64,000 bases of DNA from DASZZZ01 sp036260375 (GTDB lineage: Bacteria; Actinomycetota; CADDZG01; WHSQ01): NCBI GenBank assembly GCA_036260375.1, contig DASZZZ010000017.1, positions 1 through 64,000 of the forward strand, in the 5' to 3' direction. Under the pieces are notes generated by a model. That model saw only the letters and a list, made by a program, of their open reading frames with translations. It had not been told where the DNA came from and did not search any database. Made by a program: the position numbers and the translations under genes. This document shows positions 51,275 through 59,743 of this stretch, one piece after another. Within the stretch, counting starts at the first letter, position 1, and every line of letters begins with the position of its first letter.

Positions 51275-52294
51275 GCGGGTGCCCTCGAGCCGGCCGAGCT
51301 GCGCGCGCACCTCGGCGAGCGACTCCCTCGCCACCGTGTAGGCGTCGGGCGTCCCGGGATCGGGCTCGTCCTCGCCCGGAACCCAGAACTTGCGCCGGAC
51401 GAGGTGCAGCGGCGCGTAGAAGACCGGTATCGCGTTGAAGGTCTCGACGAGCAGCGGCCCGTCGTAGCGCTCGAGCACGGGTTCGAGGAACCGGTCCCAC
51501 GAGATCCAGCTGTCGCGCACCGCGCCGCGGCCCGGGGCCGAGACGTGCACGTAGTGGAGTCGCCCCTCGTCGGCCGCGCGCTCGACGTCGGCCGCGAACG
51601 CCGCGGGCCCGTCGTCGCCGAGCGCGACGTGCGCGCTGTCGGGGCAGACGCCGACGTTGCGCGAGGGCACGGTCTCGAGGAAGCCGAGCACATCGCGGAC
51701 CGAGTTCGGCGCCGGCTGCTCCCACCGGTCGACGGGTTCGATGGCGACCTTCACGCCGCGTTCCTCGGCGTAGTCGGCGAGCTCGGCGACGACGGGGCGA
51801 GCGCGCTCGTAGCCCGGCGCGAGCCAGTCCTGCAGCGCGTCGCTCCACAGCGGCTCGCCTGCGTCGCCCGTCGGGAACGCGTTGTACGGGAACACGATCG
51901 GACCGGCCATGATCCGGCCCCCGAGCACGGCGGTGATGTCGACGCGCGACTTCAGGTAGTCGAGCGCCGACGCGCGCCGATCGGGGTCGGGCGACGACGG
52001 GTCGAACGCGCTCGTCGCCGCGACGTTGGTCGTCACGCCGACGTCGCCGAGCCCGGCGGCCTCGATCGCCGCCCGCAACTCGCGGTACGCCTCGATCTCG
52101 CGCGCGTGGTCGGCCGGACGCCCGTGCCCGCCGACCGGCGCCGTGCGCGGCGAGACCGGAAGGTCGAAGCCCGTGTAGCCCATCGCGGCGAGCCCCGCCA
52201 TGTGGCCCACGACGGCCCGGCGCGACGCGTCGTCTTCCGGCCTCAGGTCGACGGTCAGTAGGAAGAAGCTGCAGTAGAGGTCGCGCGCCGTCAC
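51254..52294 (-). CDS. Sugar isomerase/epimerase, xylose-isomerase-like TIM barrel
   Basis: A 346-residue protein of the AP_endonuc_2/sugar phosphate isomerase-epimerase superfamily. It has MGYTGFDLPVSP near the start, VKVAIEPVDRWEQ (a metal Glu), VGVCPDSAHVALGDD (Asp and His) and LLVETFNAIPVFYAPLHLVR near the C-terminus. Members isomerise or epimerise free or keto sugars. The GTG start is one base after the IolE stop, so it ends the ten-gene run. Unlike the IolE product, its substrate is not indicated by motifs. It overlaps the GH15 gene tail-to-tail. Confidence 0.85.
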   Translation of the reverse strand: MTARDLYCSFFLLTVDLRPEDDASRRAVVGHMAGLAAMGYTGFDLPVSPRTAPVGGHGRPADHAREIEAYRELRAAIEAAGLGDVGVTTNVAATSAFDPSSPDPDRRASALDYLKSRVDITAVLGGRIMAGPIVFPYNAFPTGDAGEPLWSDALQDWLAPGYERARPVVAELADYAEERGVKVAIEPVDRWEQPAPNSVRDVLGFLETVPSRNVGVCPDSAHVALGDDGPAAFAADVERAADEGRLHYVHVSAPGRGAVRDSWISWDRFLEPVLERYDGPLLVETFNAIPVFYAPLHLVRRKFWVPGEDEPDPGTPDAYTVARESLAEVRAQLGRLEGTRSAPASL

Positions 52295-52295
52295 C

Positions 52296-53192
52296 TCACC
52301 ACCCGAGGACGTCGCGCAGGTAGTCGCGCGCCTTCAGCGCGTACTCGAGCGGGCGCGCCTTCGCGGGGTCCTGCTCGGCCTCGACGACGAGCCACCCCTC
52401 GAAGTCGGCGTCGGCGAGCGCCTCGAGGATCGCGCGCATGTCGAGGTCGCCGTCGCCCGGGACGGTGAACACGCCGTCCTCGACGGCCTCCTGGAACGAC
52501 AGGCTCTCGGCGTGGGCGCGCGCGACGACGTCCGTTCGGACGTCCTTGAGATGGACGTGCTTGATGCGCTCGCCGTAGGTCCTGACGACGTCGACGGGGT
52601 CGCCGCCGGCGAACCCCATGTGGCCACTGTCGAACAGCAGGTGGACGAGGTCCGGATCGGTCGATTCCATCAGCCGGTCGAGCTCCGGACGCGTCATCAC
52701 GCCGGTGCCCATGTGGTGGTGGTAGCAGAGCCGCATGCCCTCGGCCTTCGCGATCCCGCCGAGCTTGTCGAGGCCGGCGGCGAGCGCGTCCCACTGCCGG
52801 TCGTCGTAGACGGCCTTGTTGGCGAAGACGGCCACGGGAAGCGGGTGCGCCGATCCGCCCAGCTCGGCGACGACCATGTCGGTGCCGCCCATCGCCCGGA
52901 TGAACTCGAGCTGCTCGTGGAAGCTGCGAAGCGTGTGCGTCTCCATGTCGTTGATCGTGAAGTAGGTGCTCACCCACGGCTCGGAGACGTGCAGCCCGCG
53001 CAGGTCGAGCTCCGACTTCAAGACCGCGGGGTCGGTCGGGTACTTGTGGCCGACGCTGCAACCTTCGAAGCCCGCGAGCGCCATCTCGCTCACGCACTGA
53101 CCGAACGTGATCCCGGCGTCGATCGACGGGAAGTCGTCGTTCCACCACAGCGTCGGGGTCACGCCGAGCCTCACCTTGCTGCGATCCAGCAT
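52296..53192 (-). CDS. iolE: Inosose dehydratase-like protein (IolE)
   Basis: A 298-residue TIM-barrel protein whose length and C-terminal motif (VVEAEQDPAKARPLEYALKA) match IolE. IolE dehydrates 2-keto-myo-inositol to a diketone in inositol catabolism. The start RLGVTPTLWWNDDFPSIDAG and LCYHHHMGTGVMTR and HLLFDSGHMGFAGGD are also IolE-like. It is separated from the small-subunit gene only by a shared base (TGATG) and from the next gene by one base. No iolG, iolC, iolD or iolB is in the window. That supports the idea that the upstream flavoenzymes supply the keto-cyclitol or keto-sugar. A related 3-keto-sugar dehydratase or epimerase remains possible. Confidence 0.78.
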   Translation of the reverse strand: MLDRSKVRLGVTPTLWWNDDFPSIDAGITFGQCVSEMALAGFEGCSVGHKYPTDPAVLKSELDLRGLHVSEPWVSTYFTINDMETHTLRSFHEQLEFIRAMGGTDMVVAELGGSAHPLPVAVFANKAVYDDRQWDALAAGLDKLGGIAKAEGMRLCYHHHMGTGVMTRPELDRLMESTDPDLVHLLFDSGHMGFAGGDPVDVVRTYGERIKHVHLKDVRTDVVARAHAESLSFQEAVEDGVFTVPGDGDLDMRAILEALADADFEGWLVVEAEQDPAKARPLEYALKARDYLRDVLGW

Positions 53193-53662
53193 CAGTCTTC
53201 TCCGATCCGTGGCGGCCCGGTCCACGACGCGTAGCCGGGGGCCTTTGCGCCCGGAGGGTTGGCGCCCATGGCAGGCCACAGCAGTCCCTCGGTGTACGCG
53301 GTGGGCGAGACGGTGAACGTCACGTCGCGCTCGCGCGCGCCGTAGGTTTCCGACCACTCCTTCGGCAGCTCGTACCACATGCCGACGTACCAGAGCTTGA
53401 TGACGTTGCGGGCGATCGGACCGAGATGCGGATCGTCGAAGATCTCGCGACGCAGCACGTCGTCGAGATCGCCGCCCCGGTCGGCCTCCTCCAGAGCGCG
53501 CGCCCACGCGTCGAGCAGCGCGTCGAGCACCGCGCCGCCGACGACGTCCGTGACCGTGGAGTAGTACGCCTCGGACTGGCCCGTCCCGCGCAGGCGGAGC
53601 GTCGAGAAGCCCGTTGCCGCTCGAGAGAAGTCGAGGAAGGCGTCGAGTCGCTCGGCGGTCAC
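53192..53662 (-). CDS. Sorbitol-dehydrogenase-type small subunit (FAD-SLDH/gluconate 2-DH subunit 3-like), copy 2
   Basis: A 156-residue protein resembling the small (gamma) subunit of FAD-dependent sugar dehydrogenases. The motifs are VIKLWYVGMWYELP and a C-terminal PTAYTEGLLWPAMGANPPGA with GYASW. In known complexes this subunit carries a Tat signal that exports the flavoprotein. Here the protein begins MTAERLDAFLDFSRAATGF with no signal, so the complex should stay in the cytoplasm. Its start overlaps the ferritin-like gene in a 4-base junction and its stop shares a base with the iolE start. Confidence 0.75.
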   Translation of the reverse strand: MTAERLDAFLDFSRAATGFSTLRLRGTGQSEAYYSTVTDVVGGAVLDALLDAWARALEEADRGGDLDDVLRREIFDDPHLGPIARNVIKLWYVGMWYELPKEWSETYGARERDVTFTVSPTAYTEGLLWPAMGANPPGAKAPGYASWTGPPRIGED

Positions 53663-54714
53663 GACAAACCCCCGACCTCGAAGGTCGGCCCCGCCGTCAG
53701 TCCCTCACGACCTGGCAGGGGGTAACGGATGAGGCCGAGCATCGCGTCACGCAGGCGGAACATCTCCGTAACGGCGTCGATCAACAGCGAAGGCTCGCCC
53801 GTGTAGGCGCGCGTGACAAGGCCGAGGAAATCGGCGTACTGCCGGTTGAATGCCGCCGCGCCCTGATAGAGCTCGGGAGCGTCGCGCATGTCGTCGAGAA
53901 CACAGTTCCTCTTCACCGGATAGACGGCATCCCAGTCGACGGACAGCTCCGGTCCGCTGGGGGTGCCGGGCTCGTCGCCGGGCTGGTAGTGCCGGCCCAG
54001 CTTCAGCTGCTCGAAACGGTAGTAGTGCGAGATCTCTCCCTCCTCGTCGAAGATCGCGCCGCCGTGGCCTTCGCCCTGCTCCGCGATCAGCTCGAGTGCC
54101 GCCTTTGCAGAGTCGAGGTCCTTGACCGGGACGACCTCGCCACCGCCGGAGTAGTAGTACTCCGGCGTGATCTGCCGCTGTGGGTCGCCACAAAAGAGAT
54201 CGTCGCCGAGCTCACCGTGGAGGTGATCGAGTCCCCGCTCGATCTCCTCGTAGAACTCGCCGATGCTGTAGAAGCGCTCCGAACGGTCGTCGGGCGCTGC
54301 GAGCAGCGCGGAGCGCGGGTTGTGATTGGCGACGACGCGCGCCTCTTCCTCCGGGGCCGCAGCCGGGCGCTCGATGTTCAGGAACGTCTCGACCGCCTCC
54401 GGCGAGAAACGCTGCAGGTCGACCTGGAAGTCGTCCTCGCCATCGGGCAGATAGGCAGGGTACGACGGTACGAAGCCGGAACGGGTGAGGTCGGCGGTCC
54501 CACCGGTTGCGTTCATCACGTTCGCCGCGAGCGTCAGATGCAGCATCTCCTCCACCGCCACGACGCGGATCACCATGAACGCGTCGAGGTTGGTGCCTTG
54601 ATGGATCGAATAGAGCGCGGTCAGGTACGGCGGGATCGTCGCGTGCTCGAGTTGCAGCGCTGCATACAAGTACGCGTGCAGTGACTCGACGGTGGTGATG
54701 CGAGGCAGCGCCAC
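53659..54714 (-). CDS. Ferritin-like domain protein (PF12902-type, VioB/RebD relative), copy 2
   Basis: A protein of 351 residues from GTG at 54714, with ferritin-like iron ligands: E23 in LQLEHATIPPYLTALYSI and E55/E56 with H59 in VVAVEEMLHLTLAANVMNA. The later EYYYSGGGEVVPVKDLDSA and EISHYYRFEQLKLGRHY are shared with the paralogue at 56596. This family includes the iron domain of bacterial bisindole enzymes such as VioB. The start at 54714 is one base after the GMC stop; a second in-frame GTG at 54753 would overlap it by 38 bases. No oxidation partner other than the GMC protein is nearby. Confidence 0.82.
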   Translation of the reverse strand: MALPRITTVESLHAYLYAALQLEHATIPPYLTALYSIHQGTNLDAFMVIRVVAVEEMLHLTLAANVMNATGGTADLTRSGFVPSYPAYLPDGEDDFQVDLQRFSPEAVETFLNIERPAAAPEEEARVVANHNPRSALLAAPDDRSERFYSIGEFYEEIERGLDHLHGELGDDLFCGDPQRQITPEYYYSGGGEVVPVKDLDSAKAALELIAEQGEGHGGAIFDEEGEISHYYRFEQLKLGRHYQPGDEPGTPSGPELSVDWDAVYPVKRNCVLDDMRDAPELYQGAAAFNRQYADFLGLVTRAYTGEPSLLIDAVTEMFRLRDAMLGLIRYPLPGREGLTAGPTFEVGGLS

Positions 54715-54715
54715 C

Positions 54716-56599
54716 TCAGGCCCCGCGTACTTCGACCGGCCGGGCGTCGTCACGGAGTCGCTCGAGGATCTTCTCGGAGGTCCTGAAGCAGAGAGCGGCC
54801 AAGGTGAGCGTGACGTTCGACGACCCGATCGTCGGCATGCTGCCGCCCCCTGCGAGGTAGAGGTTGTCGTGGTCCCATGAGCGTTGGTAGGAGTCGACGA
54901 CCGAATCCCTCGCGTTCGCGCCCATGATGTGCGTACCCCCGAGGTGGTTGCCGCCGCGGATGGCGTAACCCTCCCCGTCGTGGGTCACGTAGCCGTAGTC
55001 GTCCGCGTCGTAGGCGGTGTGATCCTCGGCACCCAGGCGCGCGAACACGTCGCGGGCGAACCGTCGTGCGAAGGCGACGCCGTTCATGCTGTATTCGGGC
55101 ACCTGGAACGAGATGAACGGTCGCATGTTTCCGAGCGGGTCCCTGTGCGAGGGGTCGACGGACACCGTGTTGCTCTCCTCCGGCATCACCTCGACCATGA
55201 AGGCGAGTAGCAGCTGGCGGGTCAACTTCGCGACGAGCTCCGTGCGCAGCGCCTTGCCGAAGCGTCTCTTCTCGTCCACGAACTCGGCCAAGTCGGGGTA
55301 CGGCGAACCGGTCGCCCAAGCCCAGCCTTCGTTGTGGATGTCGCAGTTGAACGCAGCCTGGTCGCGGCGGAAGCCGCCGCCGCGGAGCTCCTGGATCCCG
55401 CCGGTGCAGACGCTCCCCCGCCCGGTGCCGCATACCTGTGGCATGAGGGCCCAAGTCAACAGGTAGGCGTGGTCCATGAGGTTGCGCCCGACGAGCCCGC
55501 TCGTGCTAGGGAGGCCCGAGGCGAGCATCAACCGCGCGTTCTCGATCGCGTTCGCGGCCAGCACGAAGACCTTGCCGCGCACCGTTCCCGTGACGTGCTC
55601 GGGCGAGTTCGGATCCGCGTAGCTCTTGTACTCGATCCCGGTGACCTGGCCGCTGACCGAATCGACGACCACCTTCGAGGCGACGGTCTGGGCGAGGAGG
55701 TCAACACGACCGGTGCTGAAGGCGACGGCCAGCGTCTTGCCGGCGTTGTACTTCGCCTGGACCGGACAGAGCGGGACGCAGTTGATGTTGCCCTGGCAGC
55801 GGTGCCCCTCCTCGACCTGGTGGGTGCTCACCGCGCCGACCGGCACGTAGCCCTTGCCCCCGTCGTAGTCGGGATTGGGGATGCCGTTGCGGGCTTGGGG
55901 GAACGGCCGCACCTTCAGCTCGTAGGCCCCGCCGCCCAGCTCCACCGTCGTCCCCCTGATGCCGGCATCAACCTGCTGGTCGAGATACGACAGCGGGAGG
56001 CCCTTCATCGGGTAGACGTAGCCGTCGTCGAAGTGGATGCCCAAGAACGCCTGGTCCTCGACGTCGGCCGAGGTCGCGAGCTCCAGCTCGGCCCTGTTGT
56101 AGTAGCCGGCGAGGTCCTCGTACCCGATCGGCCAGTCCCGGCCCTGCCCGTAGCGCGTGCGGGTCTCGAAGTCCTCGGGCAGCATGCGCAGCGTCTTGCC
56201 CTCCCAGTGCATCGTCGTCCCGCCGAACACGCGCGTGTACGTGGTGTCCGTGCTGAACGGACCCTCCTGCACGAGGTACGCCGACGAGTCGACCGCCCCC
56301 GCCGCGACCCGGCGCGCGTCGATGCTCTTGGGCATCGGGGCGTTGGGGTTGTCGGGGAACGGAGACTGGTTGTGTTTGATCGCCTGCCCGTAGAAGCGCT
56401 CGAGGTACGACTTGTAGCCGGCGAGGGTGATGTCGTCGCCGGGACCGGCCTCGAGCATCAGGACGCGCTTGCCGGCGGCGCCGAGCTCGTTGGCGATGAT
56501 CGCGCCGCTGATGCCGGCGCCGACGATCACGACGTCGTAGACGACGTCGGCCGCGGCGTCGTGGTCGGTGCGTCGGGCGGCTCCGCGGGGAAAGATCAT
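54716..56599 (-). CDS. GMC-type FAD sugar dehydrogenase with [3Fe-4S]-type cysteine motif, copy 2
   Basis: A 627-residue GMC oxidoreductase. The FAD fold is VVIVGAGISGAIIANELGAA (about 23-42). C268, C274 and C278 in CQGNINCVPLCP give the C-x5-C-x3-C spacing known for the [3Fe-4S] cluster of FAD-dependent glucose dehydrogenase. The C-terminal catalytic His is in GGTHIMGANARDS and the Asn in SSNVTLTLAALCF. It should oxidise a sugar or cyclitol hydroxyl. Overlaps couple it to the ferritin-like gene before it and, by one base, to the one after it. The N-terminus lacks an export signal. Confidence 0.9.
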   Translation of the reverse strand: MIFPRGAARRTDHDAAADVVYDVVIVGAGISGAIIANELGAAGKRVLMLEAGPGDDITLAGYKSYLERFYGQAIKHNQSPFPDNPNAPMPKSIDARRVAAGAVDSSAYLVQEGPFSTDTTYTRVFGGTTMHWEGKTLRMLPEDFETRTRYGQGRDWPIGYEDLAGYYNRAELELATSADVEDQAFLGIHFDDGYVYPMKGLPLSYLDQQVDAGIRGTTVELGGGAYELKVRPFPQARNGIPNPDYDGGKGYVPVGAVSTHQVEEGHRCQGNINCVPLCPVQAKYNAGKTLAVAFSTGRVDLLAQTVASKVVVDSVSGQVTGIEYKSYADPNSPEHVTGTVRGKVFVLAANAIENARLMLASGLPSTSGLVGRNLMDHAYLLTWALMPQVCGTGRGSVCTGGIQELRGGGFRRDQAAFNCDIHNEGWAWATGSPYPDLAEFVDEKRRFGKALRTELVAKLTRQLLLAFMVEVMPEESNTVSVDPSHRDPLGNMRPFISFQVPEYSMNGVAFARRFARDVFARLGAEDHTAYDADDYGYVTHDGEGYAIRGGNHLGGTHIMGANARDSVVDSYQRSWDHDNLYLAGGGSMPTIGSSNVTLTLAALCFRTSEKILERLRDDARPVEVRGA

Positions 56600-57633
56600 G
56601 GGTCGGTCCAATCGAAGGTCGGCCCGGCGTTGCGGCCGGGATGGTCGGGCAACGGGTTGGCGAGCAGCACGAGCATGAGGTCGCGCAGCCGGAACATGCT
56701 GTGGACGGCGGGGACCAACGCCGACGGGTGGCCGTCGAACGCCTCGTCGATCTGCACGAGCAGCTCCGACCACGTGCGGTTGGCGGCGTCGCTCGCGGCG
56801 CGCAGGTCGGGATCGGCGTACTCGTCGGCGCGCGGGTTCTCGATCATCGGGTAGACCGCTCCGAAGTCGACGTCGAGCTCCGGGCCGGTCGGCACGTCGG
56901 TGTCCGAGGCGACGTAGGCGCGGTTGTGCTTCAGCTGCTGGAACCGGTAGTAGTGCGCGAGGTCGGCGTCGTCGTCGAACATCGAGCCCATGTCGCCCTC
57001 GCCCTGCTCGACGATCTCGTCGAGCGCGCGGGTCGCCGACGCGAGGTCCGTCACCTCCAGCACCCGCCCGCCGCCGGCGTAGTAGTACTCGCGCGAGACC
57101 TGACGCGCGGGGTCGCCGCAGAACAGCGCCCGCTCGCCGATCTCGGCCGCCGTCTCGCGCAGCAGTTGCTCGATCTCGGCGTAGAACTCGCCGATCGTCC
57201 CAGGCCGCGCCGCGGTCGCCTTCGTCGAGTGCGCGACGTGGGTCTCGTGGCGGCGATCGGGCGGCACCGGATGCTCGGGATCGGCCGAGGCATGGTCCGA
57301 GTGGTGACCCGGGTTCTCGACGGTGAGAAACGCCTCGACGGCCGCCGGCGAGAACGGCAGCAGGTGCAGGACGACGCCGTCGGGCAGCTCGTGTGGGTAG
57401 CGCGGCGCGTTGTCGGGGCCCGCGACGCGCGGCTCACCTCCGATCGCGTTCATCACGTTGGCCGCGAGGACCATGTGGAGCATCTCCTCGACGACCACCG
57501 AGCGGATCACGAGCTTGGCCTCGTCGTTGCCGTGCGGGTGGATGGAGTAGAGCGCACACAGGTACGGCGGGATCGTCGCGAGCTCGAGCTTCACGGCCGC
57601 GTCGAGCAGCTCCTTGAGACGATCGACGCTCAT
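56596..57633 (-). CDS. Ferritin-like domain protein (PF12902-type), copy 1
   Basis: A 345-residue protein, paralogue of the one at 53659. Iron-type residues are E17 in KLELATIPPYLCALYSI and E49/E50 with H53 in VVVEEMLHMVLAANVMNA. EYYYAGGGRVLEVTDLASA and ADLAHYYRFQQLKHNRAY follow the same order as in the other copy. A diiron or other metal centre is probable. The ATG at 57633 overlaps the GMC stop (ATGA), and its stop overlaps the start of the second GMC gene. An upstream in-frame ATG lies inside the GMC gene and is less likely. Confidence 0.83.
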   Translation of the reverse strand: MSVDRLKELLDAAVKLELATIPPYLCALYSIHPHGNDEAKLVIRSVVVEEMLHMVLAANVMNAIGGEPRVAGPDNAPRYPHELPDGVVLHLLPFSPAAVEAFLTVENPGHHSDHASADPEHPVPPDRRHETHVAHSTKATAARPGTIGEFYAEIEQLLRETAAEIGERALFCGDPARQVSREYYYAGGGRVLEVTDLASATRALDEIVEQGEGDMGSMFDDDADLAHYYRFQQLKHNRAYVASDTDVPTGPELDVDFGAVYPMIENPRADEYADPDLRAASDAANRTWSELLVQIDEAFDGHPSALVPAVHSMFRLRDLMLVLLANPLPDHPGRNAGPTFDWTDP

Positions 57634-59411
57634 GCGGAGAGCTCGCGCTCGATGTGAGCGGCCGTGCGCAGCGCGAGCGCGGCCAGCGTCAGCGTCGGGT
57701 TCGACGTGCCCATCGTCGGGCAGCTCCCCGATCCGACGAGGTACAGGTTGCGATGGTCCCACGAGCGCTGGTCGGCGTCGACGACGGAGTCTTCCGGCGC
57801 GGCGCCCATGAGATGCGTGCCGCCGAAGTGCCCCATGCCGTGGTAGTGGAACGTCCGCTCACCGTGGGTGACCGACGGGAACCACGTGCCCTCCTCGGGA
57901 TTCGTGCAGTCGACGATGCCGGCGCGGTCGAACATCGCGCGCGCGACGTCGGTCGCCGCGGCCATCCCGCCGAGCGTGTACTCGTCGATGCGGTAGTCGA
58001 TCACCGGGCGCGGGTTGCCGAGCGCGTCGACGTAACGTGGGTCGATCGTCACCCGGTTGTGGGCCGCCGGGAGCTGCTCGACCGCGAGCGACATGCGCAC
58101 CTGGCGCGACAGCGTGTCGGTCAGGCGCGCGCGAAGCTCCGTGCCGCGCAGCCCTTCGGCGACGGCCTTCGCGACGGTCGTCTCGGGAGCCCCGGTAGCG
58201 GAGCGCCAACCGTCGTTGCCGATGTCGAAGCGGAAGGCCGCGTGGCGAGCGCGGAACGCGCCGCTGCGGACGTCGTCCATCCCCGAGGTCGACAGCGGGC
58301 CGCGAAACGGTCCCACCGGGACCGGCGACAGGCCCCACGCGTACAGACAGGGATGGTCCATCAGGTGGCGGCCGACGAGGTCGCCGCCGGCGCCGGAGGC
58401 GAGCATGATCTTGGCGTTCTCGACCGCGTGGGCCGCGAGCACGAAGGCGCGCGCGCCGACGCGGTGCACCGTGTGGCGCGGCGAGCCGGGATCGTCGTAG
58501 CGCTGGTACTCGACGCTCTCGACCGCGCCGCTGGTGGGGTCGACGTGCAGCTTGGTGACGACGGCCTGCGTCACGACCTCGAGCCGGTCGCGCTGCGCCT
58601 GGGCGATCGTCTTGGCGGCGTTGTACTTCGCCTGGACGGGGCAGATCGGCGTGCACGCCGTGTTGCCCTGGCAGCGCTGGCCGAGATCGCGCCCCAGCGC
58701 CTGGCCCTCACGGCGCTCGTCGACGGCGCCGACCGGCTCGTAGTCGCCGCGCGGCATTCCGTTGCGGGCCGCGGGGTAGTTGCGCACCTTCAGCGTGAAC
58801 CGCTCGTCGCCGACCGCGACCTCCATGCCGTCGACGGCGCGGGCGAGCACCTGGTCGGAGTAGCTCGGCGGGATCCGCTGCATCGGATAGTCGTAGCCGG
58901 GCGCGAACTCGACGCCCGAATGCGCCTGGTCGACGACGTCCGCGGCGACGCCGAGCTCGAGCTCCGCCGCCCGGTAGTACGGCTCCAGGTCGCGGTAGCC
59001 GAGCGGCCAGTCGCGCCCGACGCCGTGGCGCGTGCGCATCTCGAAGTCCTCCGGCAGCATCCGCAGCGAGACGCCGAGCCAGTGCAGCGTCGAGCCGCCC
59101 AGCAGACGCGTGTAGCTGCTCGCGTGCGGATGCGGGCCGTTCTGCACGAAGTAGCCGTCGCCGGACTTGACGTCGTGCGTGTCGGGCTGCGGCGCGTTGG
59201 GCGACGGCGGCCACGGGGCCTCGGGGCCCTTGGCCGACGACGCGTGGAAGTGCTCGAGGTGGCGGAGGTAGCCGCCGAAGTCCGCCGGCGTGCCGGGGCC
59301 CGCCTCGAGCATGAGGACGCGCATGCCGGCATGCGTCAGGCGCTTGGCGACGAGCGCTCCCGCGGTGCCGCCACCGACGATCACGACGTCGTGCGTCACG
59401 TGCTCGCTCAC
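57630..59411 (-). CDS. GMC-type FAD sugar dehydrogenase with [3Fe-4S]-type cysteine motif, copy 1
   Basis: A 593-residue GMC oxidoreductase, paralogue of the one at 54716. It has FAD fold VVIVGGGTAGALVAKRLTHA (about 9-28), C247, C253 and C257 in CQGNTACTPICP, and catalytic His in FGGTHLMGAAPEDS with Asn in TSNPTLTLAAL. The C-x5-C-x3-C spacing matches [3Fe-4S]-containing FAD glucose and fructose dehydrogenases. The GTG start at 59411 overlaps the small-subunit stop (GTGA), so the subunits are translated together. No signal peptide is present. Confidence 0.9.
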   Translation of the reverse strand: MSEHVTHDVVIVGGGTAGALVAKRLTHAGMRVLMLEAGPGTPADFGGYLRHLEHFHASSAKGPEAPWPPSPNAPQPDTHDVKSGDGYFVQNGPHPHASSYTRLLGGSTLHWLGVSLRMLPEDFEMRTRHGVGRDWPLGYRDLEPYYRAAELELGVAADVVDQAHSGVEFAPGYDYPMQRIPPSYSDQVLARAVDGMEVAVGDERFTLKVRNYPAARNGMPRGDYEPVGAVDERREGQALGRDLGQRCQGNTACTPICPVQAKYNAAKTIAQAQRDRLEVVTQAVVTKLHVDPTSGAVESVEYQRYDDPGSPRHTVHRVGARAFVLAAHAVENAKIMLASGAGGDLVGRHLMDHPCLYAWGLSPVPVGPFRGPLSTSGMDDVRSGAFRARHAAFRFDIGNDGWRSATGAPETTVAKAVAEGLRGTELRARLTDTLSRQVRMSLAVEQLPAAHNRVTIDPRYVDALGNPRPVIDYRIDEYTLGGMAAATDVARAMFDRAGIVDCTNPEEGTWFPSVTHGERTFHYHGMGHFGGTHLMGAAPEDSVVDADQRSWDHRNLYLVGSGSCPTMGTSNPTLTLAALALRTAAHIERELSA

Positions 59412-59743
59412 GGCGTCGCGCTCTGCGGGGGCACGGCCCACGCTCCGTATCCCTGCGCGCGCCCGCCGACGGGGTGGGCGCCCGCGGCCGCCCACTGCAG
59501 CCCCGCGATGTAGGCGTCGGCGGAGACGGTCTCGCCGCGCCACGTCCCGCAGTACCACAGCAGGATCACGTCGCGGGCGGCGTCGCCATCGGGGTCCGCG
59601 GCCCCCAGCAGATCGTCGAGCACGCCCGCGTCCTCCACCGTCTGCGCGTACACGTCGACCATGCCGGTCCCGTGGAGGTCCACCGGACTGAACCCCGTCA
59701 GCCGGGCCGAGACCTCGACGAACCGCCGCGTGCGATCGCTCAT
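59408..59743 (-). CDS. Sorbitol-dehydrogenase-type small subunit, copy 1
   Basis: A 111-residue protein with the same C-terminal layout as the 156-residue copy: VILLWYCGTWRGETVSADAY, then GLQWAAAGAHPVGG and QGYGAW. It begins MSDRTRRFVEVSARLTGF and has no Tat or Sec signal. It should pair with the GMC protein that starts four bases inside its stop. It is shorter than typical FAD-SLDH small subunits, mainly in the middle. The assignment is less certain than for the longer copy but is supported by the order. Confidence 0.7.
   Translation of the reverse strand: MSDRTRRFVEVSARLTGFSPVDLHGTGMVDVYAQTVEDAGVLDDLLGAADPDGDAARDVILLWYCGTWRGETVSADAYIAGLQWAAAGAHPVGGRAQGYGAWAVPPQSATP

Noticed and set aside
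53659..54753. Longer start (GTG at 54753) for the second ferritin-like gene
   Set aside because: It would overlap the GMC gene by 38 bases and add 13 residues absent from the start of its paralogue; the GTG at 54714 fits the one-base spacing of the operon.
53659..57633. Violacein- or rebeccamycin-type bisindole biosynthesis
   Set aside because: Ferritin-like domains resemble VioB/RebD in part, but no tryptophan oxidase or other bisindole genes are present and the neighbours are sugar-type enzymes.
56596..57762. 388-residue version of the first ferritin-like protein
   Set aside because: The extra N-terminal residues lie inside the GMC gene and have shadow-type composition; the ATG at 57633 forms an ATGA junction.
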